NCBI RefSeq assembly: GCF_900109165.1 | Contig: NZ_FNZF01000001.1 | Span: 115,376-179,375 of the forward strand | Length of the DNA stretch: 64,000 nt | Direction: 5' to 3' | From: Bhargavaea ginsengi | GTDB taxonomy: Bacteria; Bacillota; Bacilli; Bacillales_A; Planococcaceae | Shown: in pieces, positions 36,769-49,256 of the stretch | How the letters are laid out: each line of letters starts with the position of its first letter | Numbering within the stretch: position 1 is the first letter of the stretch | Notes under the pieces: model-generated | Told to the model about the DNA's origin: nothing | Databases searched by the model: none | The model's input: only the letters and a program-made list of their open reading frames with translations | Made by a program: the position numbers and the translations under genes

Positions 36769-37011
36769 TCACACCGTTTCTGCTGATTCTTCCTTTGGCG
36801 CCAGATTGACCGGACGGGCGGGGACGAACGTGGAGATCGCATGCTTGTAGATCAGCTGCTGTTTTCCGTCCGTCTCCAGCAGCACTGTGAAGTTGTCATA
36901 GGACTTCACTTGCCCTTTTAGCTGAAAACCATTGGTCAGGAACACGGTTACGAAAATCCCGTTTTTGCGGATCTGGTTCAGGAACGTATCCTGGATGTTT
37001 GCTGACTTCAT
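36769..37011 (-). CDS. hfq: RNA chaperone Hfq
   Basis: Sm-like RNA-binding protein of 80 residues (homohexamer), facilitating sRNA-mRNA pairing in some bacteria. The Sm motif [23 protein letters not shown] and Sm2 [12 protein letters not shown] are complete. It lies after miaA, the conserved order. hflX, found next to it in B. subtilis-type genomes, is not here. Confidence 0.94.
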   Translation of the reverse strand: MKSANIQDTFLNQIRKNGIFVTVFLTNGFQLKGQVKSYDNFTVLLETDGKQQLIYKHAISTFVPARPVNLAPKEESAETV

Positions 37012-37057
37012 TGCACCTATTCCTCCGCTCTCTCTTTATGTTGGCATGGGCCTTGTC

Positions 37058-38011
37058 TTATGTATTCCTTTTCACCGACCCGAAATCCTTCATCATTGTA
37101 AGTATTTTTTCCGTATTCTGCCGTGTACCGTCCGATGCCTCAAGCCAGTGCACGTCCAGCTTGTTCCTGAAGTAGGTGAGCTGGCGCTTTGCATAGCGCC
37201 TCGTATTGCGTTTTGTCAGGTCAAGTGCCTGCTCCAGATCCGTCTCGCCATTCAGATAGGATGCAATCTCGCCATATCCGATTGCCTTCATGGACTGGCT
37301 GTCGCCGAACCCTGCATTCAAGAGTCGCAGGACTTCCTCTGTCCAGCCTTCCCGGATCATGAGGTCAACCCGTTGGTTGATCCGCTCGTATAAGATGTCC
37401 CGGTCCATTGCCAGGCCGATGATCAGATGGTCGTAAAGCGGCTCCGAGCCTTTGCTTCCTTCCGCCTCTTTTTTCGACTTGCCGGTGAGGGATGCAATCT
37501 CGATGGCGCGCAATACACGGCGCGTATTGTTTGGATGGATTTCCTTTGCAGCGGCAGGGTCCTGTTCCTTAAGGAGCTCATGAAGCCGGCCGGGCCCTTG
37601 TTCCTGCAGGATGTCCTCCAGCCGCTCCCTAAGAACCGGATCGTGTTTTTGCTCGGTGAACCGGAAATCGAACAGGACTGACTGGATGTAGAGGCCCGTG
37701 CCGCCTGCGATGATCGGAAGCTTACCTCTTGAACGGATTTCCGCAATTTTCTCACGGACAAGCCTCTGGTAGTCCGCCACTGAAAAATCGTCACCCGGGC
37801 CCAAGATATCAAACAGATGGTGCGGGACGCCGTGCATCTCATCAGGAGTGATTTTTGCCGTGCCGATATCCAGGCCGCGGTAGACCTGGAACGCGTCACC
37901 GTTAATGACTTCGCCGCCTGCCGCTTCCGCAAGACTGACACTTAATGCGGTTTTTCCCGATGCCGTCGGTCCTACGATCGCCACCACTTCCGGGTACAAG
38001 ATTCCGGTCAT
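37058..38011 (-). CDS. miaA: tRNA dimethylallyltransferase MiaA
   Basis: Adds isopentenyl to A37 of tRNAs reading UNN codons. The 317-residue protein has the P-loop [11 protein letters not shown] (residues about 14-24), the DSMQ-equivalent [19 protein letters not shown], the loop VPHHLFDI and the RRVLRAIEI segment. I start at the ATG that overlaps the hydrolase stop (ATGA). The follow-up enzyme MiaB is missing from its usual place near ricA. Confidence 0.95.
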   Translation of the reverse strand: MTGILYPEVVAIVGPTASGKTALSVSLAEAAGGEVINGDAFQVYRGLDIGTAKITPDEMHGVPHHLFDILGPGDDFSVADYQRLVREKIAEIRSRGKLPIIAGGTGLYIQSVLFDFRFTEQKHDPVLRERLEDILQEQGPGRLHELLKEQDPAAAKEIHPNNTRRVLRAIEIASLTGKSKKEAEGSKGSEPLYDHLIIGLAMDRDILYERINQRVDLMIREGWTEEVLRLLNAGFGDSQSMKAIGYGEIASYLNGETDLEQALDLTKRNTRRYAKRQLTYFRNKLDVHWLEASDGTRQNTEKILTMMKDFGSVKRNT

Positions 38012-38919
38012 TGCAAGATCCACTCCCTGATAAATTCGGTGACGCGGCCTTTTTTCGGTGAATGCAGAATCTCATGGCGGCCATCATCCACAAGATAAAC
38101 GGTGACGTTTTTGATCCCGTTCTCCGAATACTGGCGGGCGACATTCCAGATACCCGCCCCGCTTTTGCCGACGGGATCCTGTGATCCTGAAATCAGCAGG
38201 ATCGGCAAGCCGGCAGGTGTTCTGGCAACTTCACGGTCTTTGTGGATCAGATCAAGTCCGTCGAACAAATCTGAAAAAAATCCCGTAGTCGAGACAAATC
38301 CGGATTCTTCATCGTCCAAGTATGCCCTGACTTCCTCGGCATCATCCGTCAGCCAGTCAAATGGCGTCTCCGCATCGGGAAACTGAAGGTTATAGCCACC
38401 GAACGTCAAAGAGTTCAATAACTGGTTCGGCTCTTTTTCCATTCCCGCGGCACTGAATGCCCTCGCAACCAGTCGCCCCGCCATGATGGCAGGGCCGGGA
38501 TGATCGCCCGAGCCCATGAAGACGGCCCGGTCCAAAGTATCCCCGTAGCGCTGTGTATAGCGCCTTGCCACAAAAGAACCCATGCTATGCCCGAATATCG
38601 TGAAGACGGGGGATGGCCGGTTTTGGCGGATCAGGGAAACGACTTCATAGACGTCCTGCACAACCCGTTCAAATCCGTCTTCCTCAGCGAAATACCCCCT
38701 GATGCCGTTTAGCCGTTCCGTCCTCCCGTGGCCGCGGTGGTCATGACCGCTGACAATGAAGCCGGCCTTCCTTAACTCTTCTCCAAACTCTTCGTATCTG
38801 CCGATGTGTTCGGCCATTCCATGTAGCAGGTGTATATGGCCCTTTGGCCGCCCTTCCGGCTCAGCTACAAACGCACTGACCATATGGCCGTCAGTCGTTT
38901 GGATGGTCAATCTCTCCAC
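38008..38919 (-). CDS. Alpha/beta hydrolase, monoacylglycerol lipase-like
   Basis: Serine hydrolase of 303 residues resembling lysophospholipase/monoacylglycerol lipase proteins. [25 protein letters not shown], the nucleophile in FGHSMGSF (about 104), the acid in [11 protein letters not shown] and His in [10 protein letters not shown] are all visible. I use a GTG (GTGGAGAGA) whose AAGGAGG lies inside the last codons of glpD. Placed between glpD and miaA, it may supply glycerol from lipids, an inference from its neighbours. Confidence 0.85.
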   Translation of the reverse strand: MERLTIQTTDGHMVSAFVAEPEGRPKGHIHLLHGMAEHIGRYEEFGEELRKAGFIVSGHDHRGHGRTERLNGIRGYFAEEDGFERVVQDVYEVVSLIRQNRPSPVFTIFGHSMGSFVARRYTQRYGDTLDRAVFMGSGDHPGPAIMAGRLVARAFSAAGMEKEPNQLLNSLTFGGYNLQFPDAETPFDWLTDDAEEVRAYLDDEESGFVSTTGFFSDLFDGLDLIHKDREVARTPAGLPILLISGSQDPVGKSGAGIWNVARQYSENGIKNVTVYLVDDGRHEILHSPKKGRVTEFIREWILQ

Positions 38920-38923
38920 TCGG

Positions 38924-40564
38924 TCATCCTCCTTGCAGACCTGCCGTCTGTCCGATGGCAAGGTCAAGCTCATCAAGCATCTTTACTTTTTCCTCCGAGC
39001 TCAGGGATAGCAGGTCCGCCATGTATGCTGCAACCTTGCTTCCTTCCTCCTGTACACGGCCGGCATCAAAAAACATCCAGCCCGTTCTTCGTACGAGGAA
39101 ATCGGCCGGTGTTGCGGCCATCTCCGCATGGATCGCATAGAGGATGCGCCCCCTGACAGTGGCACTGAGACCAGCACCGTCACCTGCAGCATGGGCAAAA
39201 CGAAAGACCAGATCGGCATTCGTGCCGTAGAAACCGGCAATTTCGAGCCCATCTTCATACGTAAGGCCGTATAGTTCCGCCTCATTCGCTTTGCCCCTGA
39301 TGAAGTTTTCCAGATGGTCCGGATCGTCAAAATCTCCGCCGGACAGGCGCAAGTTTCTTGTAATGCACGGACCGAACGTACCGCCATTGTATCGCCGGAC
39401 AATCCGGTCGACGGCATCCTCAGCCATTTTTCTGTACCCGGTCAGCTTGCCTCCGGCCATGGTAAGGAGTCCCGATGGAGATTCCCAGATTTCGTCTTTC
39501 CGCGAAATTTCCGAAGGGTTCTTTCCTTCCGCATGGATCAGAGGCCGGACTCCCGCCCAAGTGGACTCCACATCATTCCTGACCAGCCGGACTCCCGGAA
39601 ACATACTGTTGGCGGCCTTTAGAAGGTACTCAACATCTTCTTCGGTTGCTGCTGCTTTTGCAGGATCACCATCATAGAACGTATCGGTCGTGCCGACATA
39701 GGCCTTGCCGTCCCTCGGGATGGCGAAAATCATCCTGCCGTCAGGACTGTCGAAATAAACAGCCTGCCTGAGCGGGAAGCGGGACTGGCTGATGACAATA
39801 TGAACACCCTTTGAGAGGCGGAGATGTTTGCCGTTGCTGACGTCATCCAGTTCCCTCACTTCATCCACCCATGGTCCTGCCGCGTTGACCACATGCTCCG
39901 CTTCCGCTCGAAAGCGGCTATTGTCCAACTTGTCCCGGACGTGAGCGCCAACGACTTTGCCTTCTCTGTCATAGATGAATGCTTCTGCCTTGCAGTGGTT
40001 CAGGCAGAGGGCCCCTTTTTCAGCAGCTTTTTTCAGGACCTCTAACGTCAGTCGTGCGTCATCCGTGCGGTATTCCACGTAATGGCCGCCCCCGAGCAGA
40101 CCCTCCCTGTTCAGAAGCGGTTCAAGCCGGAGCGTTTCCTCCGGCGAAAGCATCGTCCTGCGCTCGCTTTTCTCCACTCCGGCCAGACGGTCATACATGG
40201 CCAGTCCGGCGGATGTCATAAACGGTCCGAATGTGCCGCCCTTGTGGAAAGGCAGCAGCATCCGTTCCGGCTCGGTGACATGGGGGGCATTTTCATAGAC
40301 GATCTTCCGCTCCCGTCCGGTTTCGGCGACGATCTTCAGCTCCATCTGCTTCAAGTACCGGAGTCCGCCATGGATGAGTTTTGTAGACCGGCTGGACGTG
40401 CCTTCCGCGAAGTCCTGCATGTCAACGAGCAGAACGGACATCCCCCTTGTCACGGCATCCAGTGCAATACCGGCACCCGTGATCCCTCCTCCGATGACCA
40501 GAAGATCAAATTGAAATTTGGAAGCATGCTGTTTCATCTTCGGCCTGAGCAATGTTGAAAACAT
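38924..40564 (-). CDS. glpD: Aerobic glycerol-3-phosphate dehydrogenase
   Basis: FAD-dependent membrane-associated dehydrogenase that oxidises glycerol-3-phosphate to dihydroxyacetone phosphate and reduces quinone. The 546-residue protein opens with the FAD motif DLLVIGGGITGAGIALDAVTRG, then TSSRSTKLIHGGLRYLKQ, VNAAGPWVDEVR and AGGKLTGYR. Start MFSTLLRPK with GAGAGGAG upstream. It overlaps nothing and lies 14 bases after glpK. Confidence 0.95.
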   Translation of the reverse strand: MFSTLLRPKMKQHASKFQFDLLVIGGGITGAGIALDAVTRGMSVLLVDMQDFAEGTSSRSTKLIHGGLRYLKQMELKIVAETGRERKIVYENAPHVTEPERMLLPFHKGGTFGPFMTSAGLAMYDRLAGVEKSERRTMLSPEETLRLEPLLNREGLLGGGHYVEYRTDDARLTLEVLKKAAEKGALCLNHCKAEAFIYDREGKVVGAHVRDKLDNSRFRAEAEHVVNAAGPWVDEVRELDDVSNGKHLRLSKGVHIVISQSRFPLRQAVYFDSPDGRMIFAIPRDGKAYVGTTDTFYDGDPAKAAATEEDVEYLLKAANSMFPGVRLVRNDVESTWAGVRPLIHAEGKNPSEISRKDEIWESPSGLLTMAGGKLTGYRKMAEDAVDRIVRRYNGGTFGPCITRNLRLSGGDFDDPDHLENFIRGKANEAELYGLTYEDGLEIAGFYGTNADLVFRFAHAAGDGAGLSATVRGRILYAIHAEMAATPADFLVRRTGWMFFDAGRVQEEGSKVAAYMADLLSLSSEEKVKMLDELDLAIGQTAGLQGG

Positions 40565-40578
40565 GGTCGCCACTCCTC

Positions 40579-44035
<3,457 letters not shown>

Positions 44036-44039
44036 CAGA

Positions 44040-46622
44040 TCACCTTCCGTTCTGTCTCAGTCGTTCCTGCATGCCGTGCAGCCATTGGAAAGCATCCATC
44101 GGAGTCATACGGAGAAGGTCCAGCCGTTCAATTTCATCCGACAGGTCAGATACCGGCCCTTTGGCGTTCTGCACGGCTTCTTCCTCGACCTCATCGAATA
44201 ATGACATCTGGCCTGCAGGTTCTGTCTGTGGAGGATTCGCCGGCCGATCGGCTTCGAATTCCCCAAGCAATTCGTCAGCACGGCGGATAACACTTTCCGG
44301 AAGTCCGGCAAGCTCCGCCACCTGGATCCCGTAACTTTTATCCGCAGCCCCTTCCTTCACCTTATGAAGGAAAATGACCCGCCCGTTTTGTTCGGCTGCT
44401 GCCACATGAACGTTTTGCAGACGGCCGAGCGTCTCGGAAAGGCCGGTCAATTCATGATAGTGGGTGGAGAAGAGTGTATTCGCACCGATCTCATCATGAA
44501 TGTATTCCATCATCGCCTGGGCAAGGGCCATCCCGTCATAAGTGGAGGTGCCCCGCCCGATCTCGTCGAAAAGCAGCAGGCTGTCCGGTGTCGCATTCGC
44601 AAGGGCCAGCCGTGATTCCATCATCTCGACCATGAATGTGCTCTGCCCTCCGGCCAGATCGTCCGCAGCGCCGATGCGCGTGAATATCTGGTCGGTCACC
44701 GGCAGCTCGGCATGGTCTGCAGGAACGAAGCAGCCGATCTGCGCCATAATGACAGTCAGCGCAACCTGCCGCATGTATGTACTTTTACCTGACATATTCG
44801 GACCCGTGATAAGAAGCATATTCGCCCCTTCATCCAGGATGCAGTCGTTAGGCACGTACGTTCCGTCATCAAGCATCTTCTCGACTACCGGATGGCGGCC
44901 TCCAGTGATTTTCATCTTACGGCCGGCGTGGAAGGCGGGCTTCGCAAACCGGTACTTTTCCGATACTTCCGCAAAAGCGGTCAGGACATCCAGGGTGCTG
45001 AGGCGGTCGGCAAGGCCCTGAATCTGAGGGATATGCTGCTTCACCTCTTCCCTGACTGCCTGGAACAGCTCCGCCTCCAAAAGAAGCGCTTCTTCTTCTG
45101 CGTTGAGGATGATCGCTTCCTTCTGCTTGAGTTCAGGGGTGATATACCTTTCCGCATTGGCCAGCGTCTGCTTCCGGTCATAGCGCTCCTGATCTACGAG
45201 GTGGACATTCGACTTGGTGACCTCGAGATAGTACCCGAATACCCTGTTGTAGCCGATCTTAAGCGATTTGATGCCGGTCTTTCTGCGCTCTTCCGCTTCC
45301 AGAGCGGCAATCCAGTCCTTCCCGTTCCTTGAGGCATCGCGCAGCTCATCCAGCCGTTCATGATAACCTTCACGGATCACGCCGCCCTCCTTATTGCTGA
45401 GAGGGGGATCATCAGTGATGGACTTTTCCAGAATTCCGAGAACAGCGGTACATGGATCGATCGCTCCTCCCATTCCCTTCAGCTTATCTCCTCCGGAAGA
45501 CCCGAGTGCACTCCGGATCGGCCCGGCCTGTGAGAGGGATCTGCGGAGCTGGGCCAGTTCCCGGCCGGTGGCATTCCCTAGTGCAATCTTTCCCGCCAGC
45601 CGTTCGATATCATAGACACCCTTCAGGAGCTCGCGGATTTCGCCCCGGACAAAGAAATCACCGATCAGCTCCTCCACAGCATCTGTCCGGTCCAGGATAG
45701 CGCGCTTCTCGGCCAGCGGCTCATGGATCCACTGTTTAAGCTTTCTCCCGCCCATCGCTGTCACTGTTTCGTCCAGCAGCCAGAACAGCGAGCCTTTTTC
45801 TCCGCCTCCCCTGATCGACCGGACGAGTTCGAGGTTCCTTCTGGAGTTTGGATCTATGGATAAAACGGACTTCCGCTCACGGTAAACAACCGGGCGGAGA
45901 TGGGACAGCGACCGTTTTTGTGTGCGGTCCAGATACCGGAGCAAACGCACCGCAGAAGGCCGGATCGGTTCCGGGCATGCGGCGGTGAGCACTGCCTCAC
46001 CTTCCTGTTCTGATTCGTCGTTTTCGATAGAAAGCAGGATCGAGCGCGCCTGGGCCTGCTCGTGCAGATCCAGGTACAGTTCATCCGGAACGACAATTTC
46101 CCGGATCTGGAGCGCCTCCGCTTCGGAAATAAGCGATTTTGGATCGTGGCCTGCATAGGTTGCAGTTCCTTCTCCAGTCGACAGATCAATGCGCACCAGT
46201 GCGTATTCGCCTTTCCGTGTCCTTCCCGCTGATCCGATATATACGTTGGACTTCTCACCGACTGTCCTTCCTTCCGTGAGGGTCCCTGGTGTGATCAGCT
46301 GGATGACTTCCCGCCTGACGATCCCCTTGGCAAGCGCAGGGTCCTCTGTCTGCTCGCAGATCGCGACCTTATAGCCTTTGCGGACAAGCGTTTCGATATA
46401 GCCGGCGGAAGAATGATACGGCACGCCGCACATCGGGATCTTCCCCGATTGTCCCCCGTCTCTTGCAGTCAATGTGATTTCAAGAATCTGCGACGCCTTG
46501 AGCGCGTCCTCGAAGAACATTTCATAAAAGTCGCCCAGCCTGAAAAACAGGAAAGCGTCCTTGTAGTCCTCTTTGATCTCGAGGTATTGCCTCATCATCG
46601 GTGTCAATGTTTTTACTGTCAT
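44040..46622 (-). CDS. mutS: DNA mismatch recognition protein MutS
   Basis: Mismatch-sensing ATPase, 860 residues. Mismatch-binding FxE motif in RLGDFYEMFFEDA (about 26-38), Walker A GPNMSGKSTYMRQ, Walker B DEIGRGTSTYDG, then C-terminal region. ATG with a proper upstream site; mutL follows by 4 bases. Confidence 0.96.
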   Translation of the reverse strand: MTVKTLTPMMRQYLEIKEDYKDAFLFFRLGDFYEMFFEDALKASQILEITLTARDGGQSGKIPMCGVPYHSSAGYIETLVRKGYKVAICEQTEDPALAKGIVRREVIQLITPGTLTEGRTVGEKSNVYIGSAGRTRKGEYALVRIDLSTGEGTATYAGHDPKSLISEAEALQIREIVVPDELYLDLHEQAQARSILLSIENDESEQEGEAVLTAACPEPIRPSAVRLLRYLDRTQKRSLSHLRPVVYRERKSVLSIDPNSRRNLELVRSIRGGGEKGSLFWLLDETVTAMGGRKLKQWIHEPLAEKRAILDRTDAVEELIGDFFVRGEIRELLKGVYDIERLAGKIALGNATGRELAQLRRSLSQAGPIRSALGSSGGDKLKGMGGAIDPCTAVLGILEKSITDDPPLSNKEGGVIREGYHERLDELRDASRNGKDWIAALEAEERRKTGIKSLKIGYNRVFGYYLEVTKSNVHLVDQERYDRKQTLANAERYITPELKQKEAIILNAEEEALLLEAELFQAVREEVKQHIPQIQGLADRLSTLDVLTAFAEVSEKYRFAKPAFHAGRKMKITGGRHPVVEKMLDDGTYVPNDCILDEGANMLLITGPNMSGKSTYMRQVALTVIMAQIGCFVPADHAELPVTDQIFTRIGAADDLAGGQSTFMVEMMESRLALANATPDSLLLFDEIGRGTSTYDGMALAQAMMEYIHDEIGANTLFSTHYHELTGLSETLGRLQNVHVAAAEQNGRVIFLHKVKEGAADKSYGIQVAELAGLPESVIRRADELLGEFEADRPANPPQTEPAGQMSLFDEVEEEAVQNAKGPVSDLSDEIERLDLLRMTPMDAFQWLHGMQERLRQNGR

Positions 46623-46683
46623 CGTTGCACAACTCCCGTAAACCTCAGTATTCCTTCAATTATATCAGAGACCCGGACAACAG

Positions 46684-46712
46684 AAAAAAACCGGGGAAGC
46701 TCCCCGGCTTTT
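46684..46712 (-). terminator. Terminator of cotE
   Basis: Stem AGCCGGGGA / TCCCCGGTT followed by seven T on the minus strand, overlapping the cotE stop codon. Confidence 0.9.
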
Positions 46713-47295
46713 AGAGTGAGCTGGAATCCTTGTCGGACTCGCCCTTCTCGTGACCAAATCCTTTTGTATAATCTTTTCCTTCCCCATGTCCGTCAGAAGA
46801 TGACGAACTCTCATCATCAAAACGCCATTCTTCCTCAAAGTCATCCGGATGTACCTGAACGCATACCTTCGTCTCTCCGACCACCTCTGCAAGGAGTTCG
46901 CGCTCGACCGAAACGCTGAATTTCTCTCCGCACTTGGTGATGACCGCCTCTGTGCAGTTCGGCTGCTGGATGACCTTGATGTACACTTCTTCGTGTCCGC
47001 CGGTCGCACCGTCCCGGTAATGGAGCCGGACTCTGTCCCGGTAGCTGATTGTTTCCGTGTAAACCGACGTCTTCGAGTGATCATGGTGGGAGTACCAGAC
47101 GTTGATGTCGAACTTGCCGGACACTTCCACATACTTGCCGTACTTCTTGGACTGATGGGTGTGGTTGATGATCCAGCAGCCCAGGATACCCGACGGCTTA
47201 TTTGGCGGCCGCAGCACCTCCGTCGACTCCGATCTCTTCTTTCCTTTGGCGACTACCGCTTTCGTGACGATCTGCCGCAAGTTTTTCAGGGTCAA
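46711..47295 (-). CDS. cotE: Spore coat morphogenetic protein CotE
   Basis: Organises the outer spore coat. The N-terminal two-thirds match CotE (IVTKAVVAKGKK, GILGCWIINH, GKFDINVWYSHHDHSKTSVYTE, CTEAVI, ERELLAEVVGETKVCVQV). Up to 194 residues. The start is unclear: GGAGGG directly abuts a TTG at 47295, with a CTG 6 bases and a TTG 15 bases further on as alternatives; no ATG fits. The C-terminal tail is Ser/Gly/His-rich (DESSSSSDGHGEGKDYTKGFGHEKGESDKDSSSL), unlike the acidic, glutamate-rich end of B. subtilis CotE. Confidence 0.9.
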   Translation of the reverse strand: MTLKNLRQIVTKAVVAKGKKRSESTEVLRPPNKPSGILGCWIINHTHQSKKYGKYVEVSGKFDINVWYSHHDHSKTSVYTETISYRDRVRLHYRDGATGGHEEVYIKVIQQPNCTEAVITKCGEKFSVSVERELLAEVVGETKVCVQVHPDDFEEEWRFDDESSSSSDGHGEGKDYTKGFGHEKGESDKDSSSL

Positions 47296-47344
47296 CCCTC
47301 CTTCTTCGGTTCACTTCCATCCTATGCATCATTCGCCCAGGAAG

Positions 47345-47378
47345 TGAAAAAAGCCCGAAGGAAATTCTTCCTTCGGAC
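47345..47378 (-). terminator. Terminator of ricA
   Basis: Stem CCGAAGGAA / TTCCTTCGG followed by T-run on the minus strand just after the ricA stop, before cotE. Confidence 0.88.
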
Positions 47379-47384
47379 TTTCGG

Positions 47385-47816
47385 TTATTGTTTGCCGCCG
47401 GGAGCGTTGCGTACCATAGAGCCGGTTTCACCGCGAAGAACGTCTCCTCCGGTTGACTCGATGATGCGGTTGGTCACGTCATTCGCAATCGTATTGGACA
47501 CGAGTTGGAGCAATTGGTTCACTTCGATCTGGGAATGTTTGAACTCCTGGACGATCGGGACTTCGTCAATCTCTTTCTCGATCTGTTCGATTTTGTTCTC
47601 GACAAGGCCGAGTGCGCGCTCCTTGCCGTACTGTTGGAAATTGACCGCCTGTTTCTGGAGACTCTTCAGGCTGGCAATTTTTTCCCGGATCTTTTGGTTA
47701 TCGTTGATCTGCGCCTCCGCACGCTTGAAGAAGTCCACTTCTTCGGTTTGGGCGATCATTCCGGCCAGTTCTTTCGCCTTCTCGATAATTTCGTGTTTCG
47801 TGTATGTTTTTTCCAT
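47385..47816 (-). CDS. ricA: RicA (YmcA) subunit of the RicAFT complex
   Basis: YmcA/RicA, 143 residues (same length as B. subtilis), which with RicF (YlbF) and RicT (YaaT) modulates RNase Y processing and the Spo0A phosphorelay. TEEVDFFKRAEAQIN and VIQEFKHSQIEVNQLLQLV are the conserved segments; mostly helical. Start is the second of two tandem ATGs (AAGGTGG upstream). No cysteine occurs anywhere in the protein, whereas the B. subtilis protein ends in a cysteine-bearing tail. miaB, which relatives have just upstream between ricA and spoVS/tdh-kbl, is not found. Confidence 0.92.
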   Translation of the reverse strand: MEKTYTKHEIIEKAKELAGMIAQTEEVDFFKRAEAQINDNQKIREKIASLKSLQKQAVNFQQYGKERALGLVENKIEQIEKEIDEVPIVQEFKHSQIEVNQLLQLVSNTIANDVTNRIIESTGGDVLRGETGSMVRNAPGGKQ

Positions 47817-47989
47817 CATATCCACCTTTTCTGCCGTCCGCAGTTTGCCGGGGCGGCAATCGGACAAATTTCACCGGCCGTTGACCGGATGGTTTCCCTC
47901 ATTATACGAGACGGGGCATGCATGCGACAAGCCGGGCGTCCGAATGTCGGCACATTGACACATCTGGACGGGCGCGTTTCAAACCGAAC

Positions 47990-48010
47990 GGCCTCCCGGA
48001 TCGGGAGGCC
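47990..48010 (-). terminator. Weak hairpin after spoVS
   Basis: A perfect 9-bp stem GGCCTCCCG / CGGGAGGCC lies 7 bases after the spoVS stop but lacks a strong T-run on the minus strand. Confidence 0.45.
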
Positions 48011-48016
48011 GACAGT

Positions 48017-48283
48017 TCACCGTTTTCTCTTTTCAACAAGCAGTTTCATGGCTGTCCGTTCCTCTCCGGCAATCAGGATATCTGTGAAGGCCGGCGAGCA
48101 GGTCAGGTCATTGCCGCTCGGAGCGACAAATCCCCGTGCGATGGCGACAGCCTTGACTGCCTGGTTCAGTGCTCCGGCCCCGACAGCCTGCATTTCAGCA
48201 TATCCTTTCTCCCGGATAACCGCGACCAGTGCTCCTGCGACAGAATTCGGATTGGATCGTGAGGATACTTTCAATGAGTCCAT
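48017..48283 (-). CDS. spoVS: Stage V sporulation protein SpoVS
   Basis: Small Alba-fold protein, 88 residues (about 86 in B. subtilis). The sequence LKVSSRSNPNSVAGALVAVI and ALNQAVKAVAIARGFVAPSG is nearly identical to the family core. Start MDSLKVSS, preceded by CAGGAGGGA. Affects sporulation/septation timing in B. subtilis. It follows ymdB by about 100 bases. Confidence 0.94.
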   Translation of the reverse strand: MDSLKVSSRSNPNSVAGALVAVIREKGYAEMQAVGAGALNQAVKAVAIARGFVAPSGNDLTCSPAFTDILIAGEERTAMKLLVEKRKR

Positions 48284-48386
48284 GCCTATCCCTCCTGTTT
48301 TTCCGCTCTTATGGAACCGGACTCTTCCATGCCATATTGTATGCGGTTGCCGGATAGCGCATGAACAGACGGCCAAAATGGCCTGC

Positions 48387-49184
48387 TCACCCTTTTAGCG
48401 GATGATCGTCGTTGATCAGGATTCTTTCACACCGGACGGCCTTTCCGGATTTCGGGTCGGCTTCGACGAAAAAGCCACCCAATTGGGTACGGCCTTTTTG
48501 GGGAACCTCGAAACGCGCAGGCAGGTTGGTGCGGAAGCGGTACAGAACTTCTTCTTTTCTCATGCCAAGAATTCCGTCATACGGACCGGTCATCCCTGCA
48601 TCTGTAAGATAAGCCGTGCCTCCCGGAAGGATCCGCTCGTCCGCGGTCTGGACATGGGTATGGGTTCCTACCATAGCCGTCACCCGGCCGTCCAGATGCC
48701 ACCCCATCGCAATCTTCTCGCTTGTCGCTTCCGCGTGGAAGTCTACGAACACAAGCGGCGACTCGGCTTTGGCTTGAACGATCAGCTCATCCGCCACTTC
48801 GAAAGGATCATTGTGGGGCGGCATGAACGCCCGTCCATGAAGGTTGATGACCGTCAGCAGGCCAGCTTCCTTCGTGACAGTCGTCATTCCCCGTCCCGGT
48901 GCTTCCGCCGAAAAGTTTGCCGGCCGGATCAGCGCATCCGTCCCGTCAATGAAGTCAAAAATCTCTTTTTTATCCCAAGTGTGGTTCCCCATCGTAATGA
49001 CGTCCACCCCTCCGAAGATGAGGTCGTCATAATCCTGGCGCCGCAGCCCCTTGCCCGATGCCGCATTTTCTCCGTTGGCAATGACCACATCCGGTGAATA
49101 TTTCCTCCGCAGTCCAGGCAATGTACGCCGGACCATGTCCATACCGGGTTCGCCGACAATATCTCCGATAAACAATATTTTCAT
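48387..49184 (-). CDS. ymdB: Phosphodiesterase YmdB
   Basis: Metallophosphoesterase with cAMP/2',3'-cyclic nucleotide phosphodiesterase activity in B. subtilis, where it affects biofilm and sporulation choices. The 265-residue protein has KILFIGDIVGEPG, NGENAASGKGL, MGNHTWDKKEI, VDFHAEATSEK and MVGTHTHVQTADE. It is transcribed after rny, from which it is separated by a terminator hairpin. Confidence 0.93.
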   Translation of the reverse strand: MKILFIGDIVGEPGMDMVRRTLPGLRRKYSPDVVIANGENAASGKGLRRQDYDDLIFGGVDVITMGNHTWDKKEIFDFIDGTDALIRPANFSAEAPGRGMTTVTKEAGLLTVINLHGRAFMPPHNDPFEVADELIVQAKAESPLVFVDFHAEATSEKIAMGWHLDGRVTAMVGTHTHVQTADERILPGGTAYLTDAGMTGPYDGILGMRKEEVLYRFRTNLPARFEVPQKGRTQLGGFFVEADPKSGKAVRCERILINDDHPLKG

Positions 49185-49213
49185 TCGTTCTCTCCCCTTT
49201 CCGTTTCAGCAAT

Positions 49214-49249
49214 GAAAAAGGCTTCCCGGACTTTCCCGGGAAGCCTTTG
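49214..49249 (-). terminator. Terminator of rny
   Basis: Stem AAAGGCTTCCCGGG / CCGGGAAGCCTTT followed by TTTT on the minus strand, 8 bases after the rny stop. Confidence 0.92.
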
Positions 49250-49256
49250 CGTGCTG

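Noticed and set aside
48284-48386. Sigma-H promoter before spoVS
   Set aside because: No RnnGAATww with a proper -35 was found; only a poor TTCATG-18-TACAAT is present.
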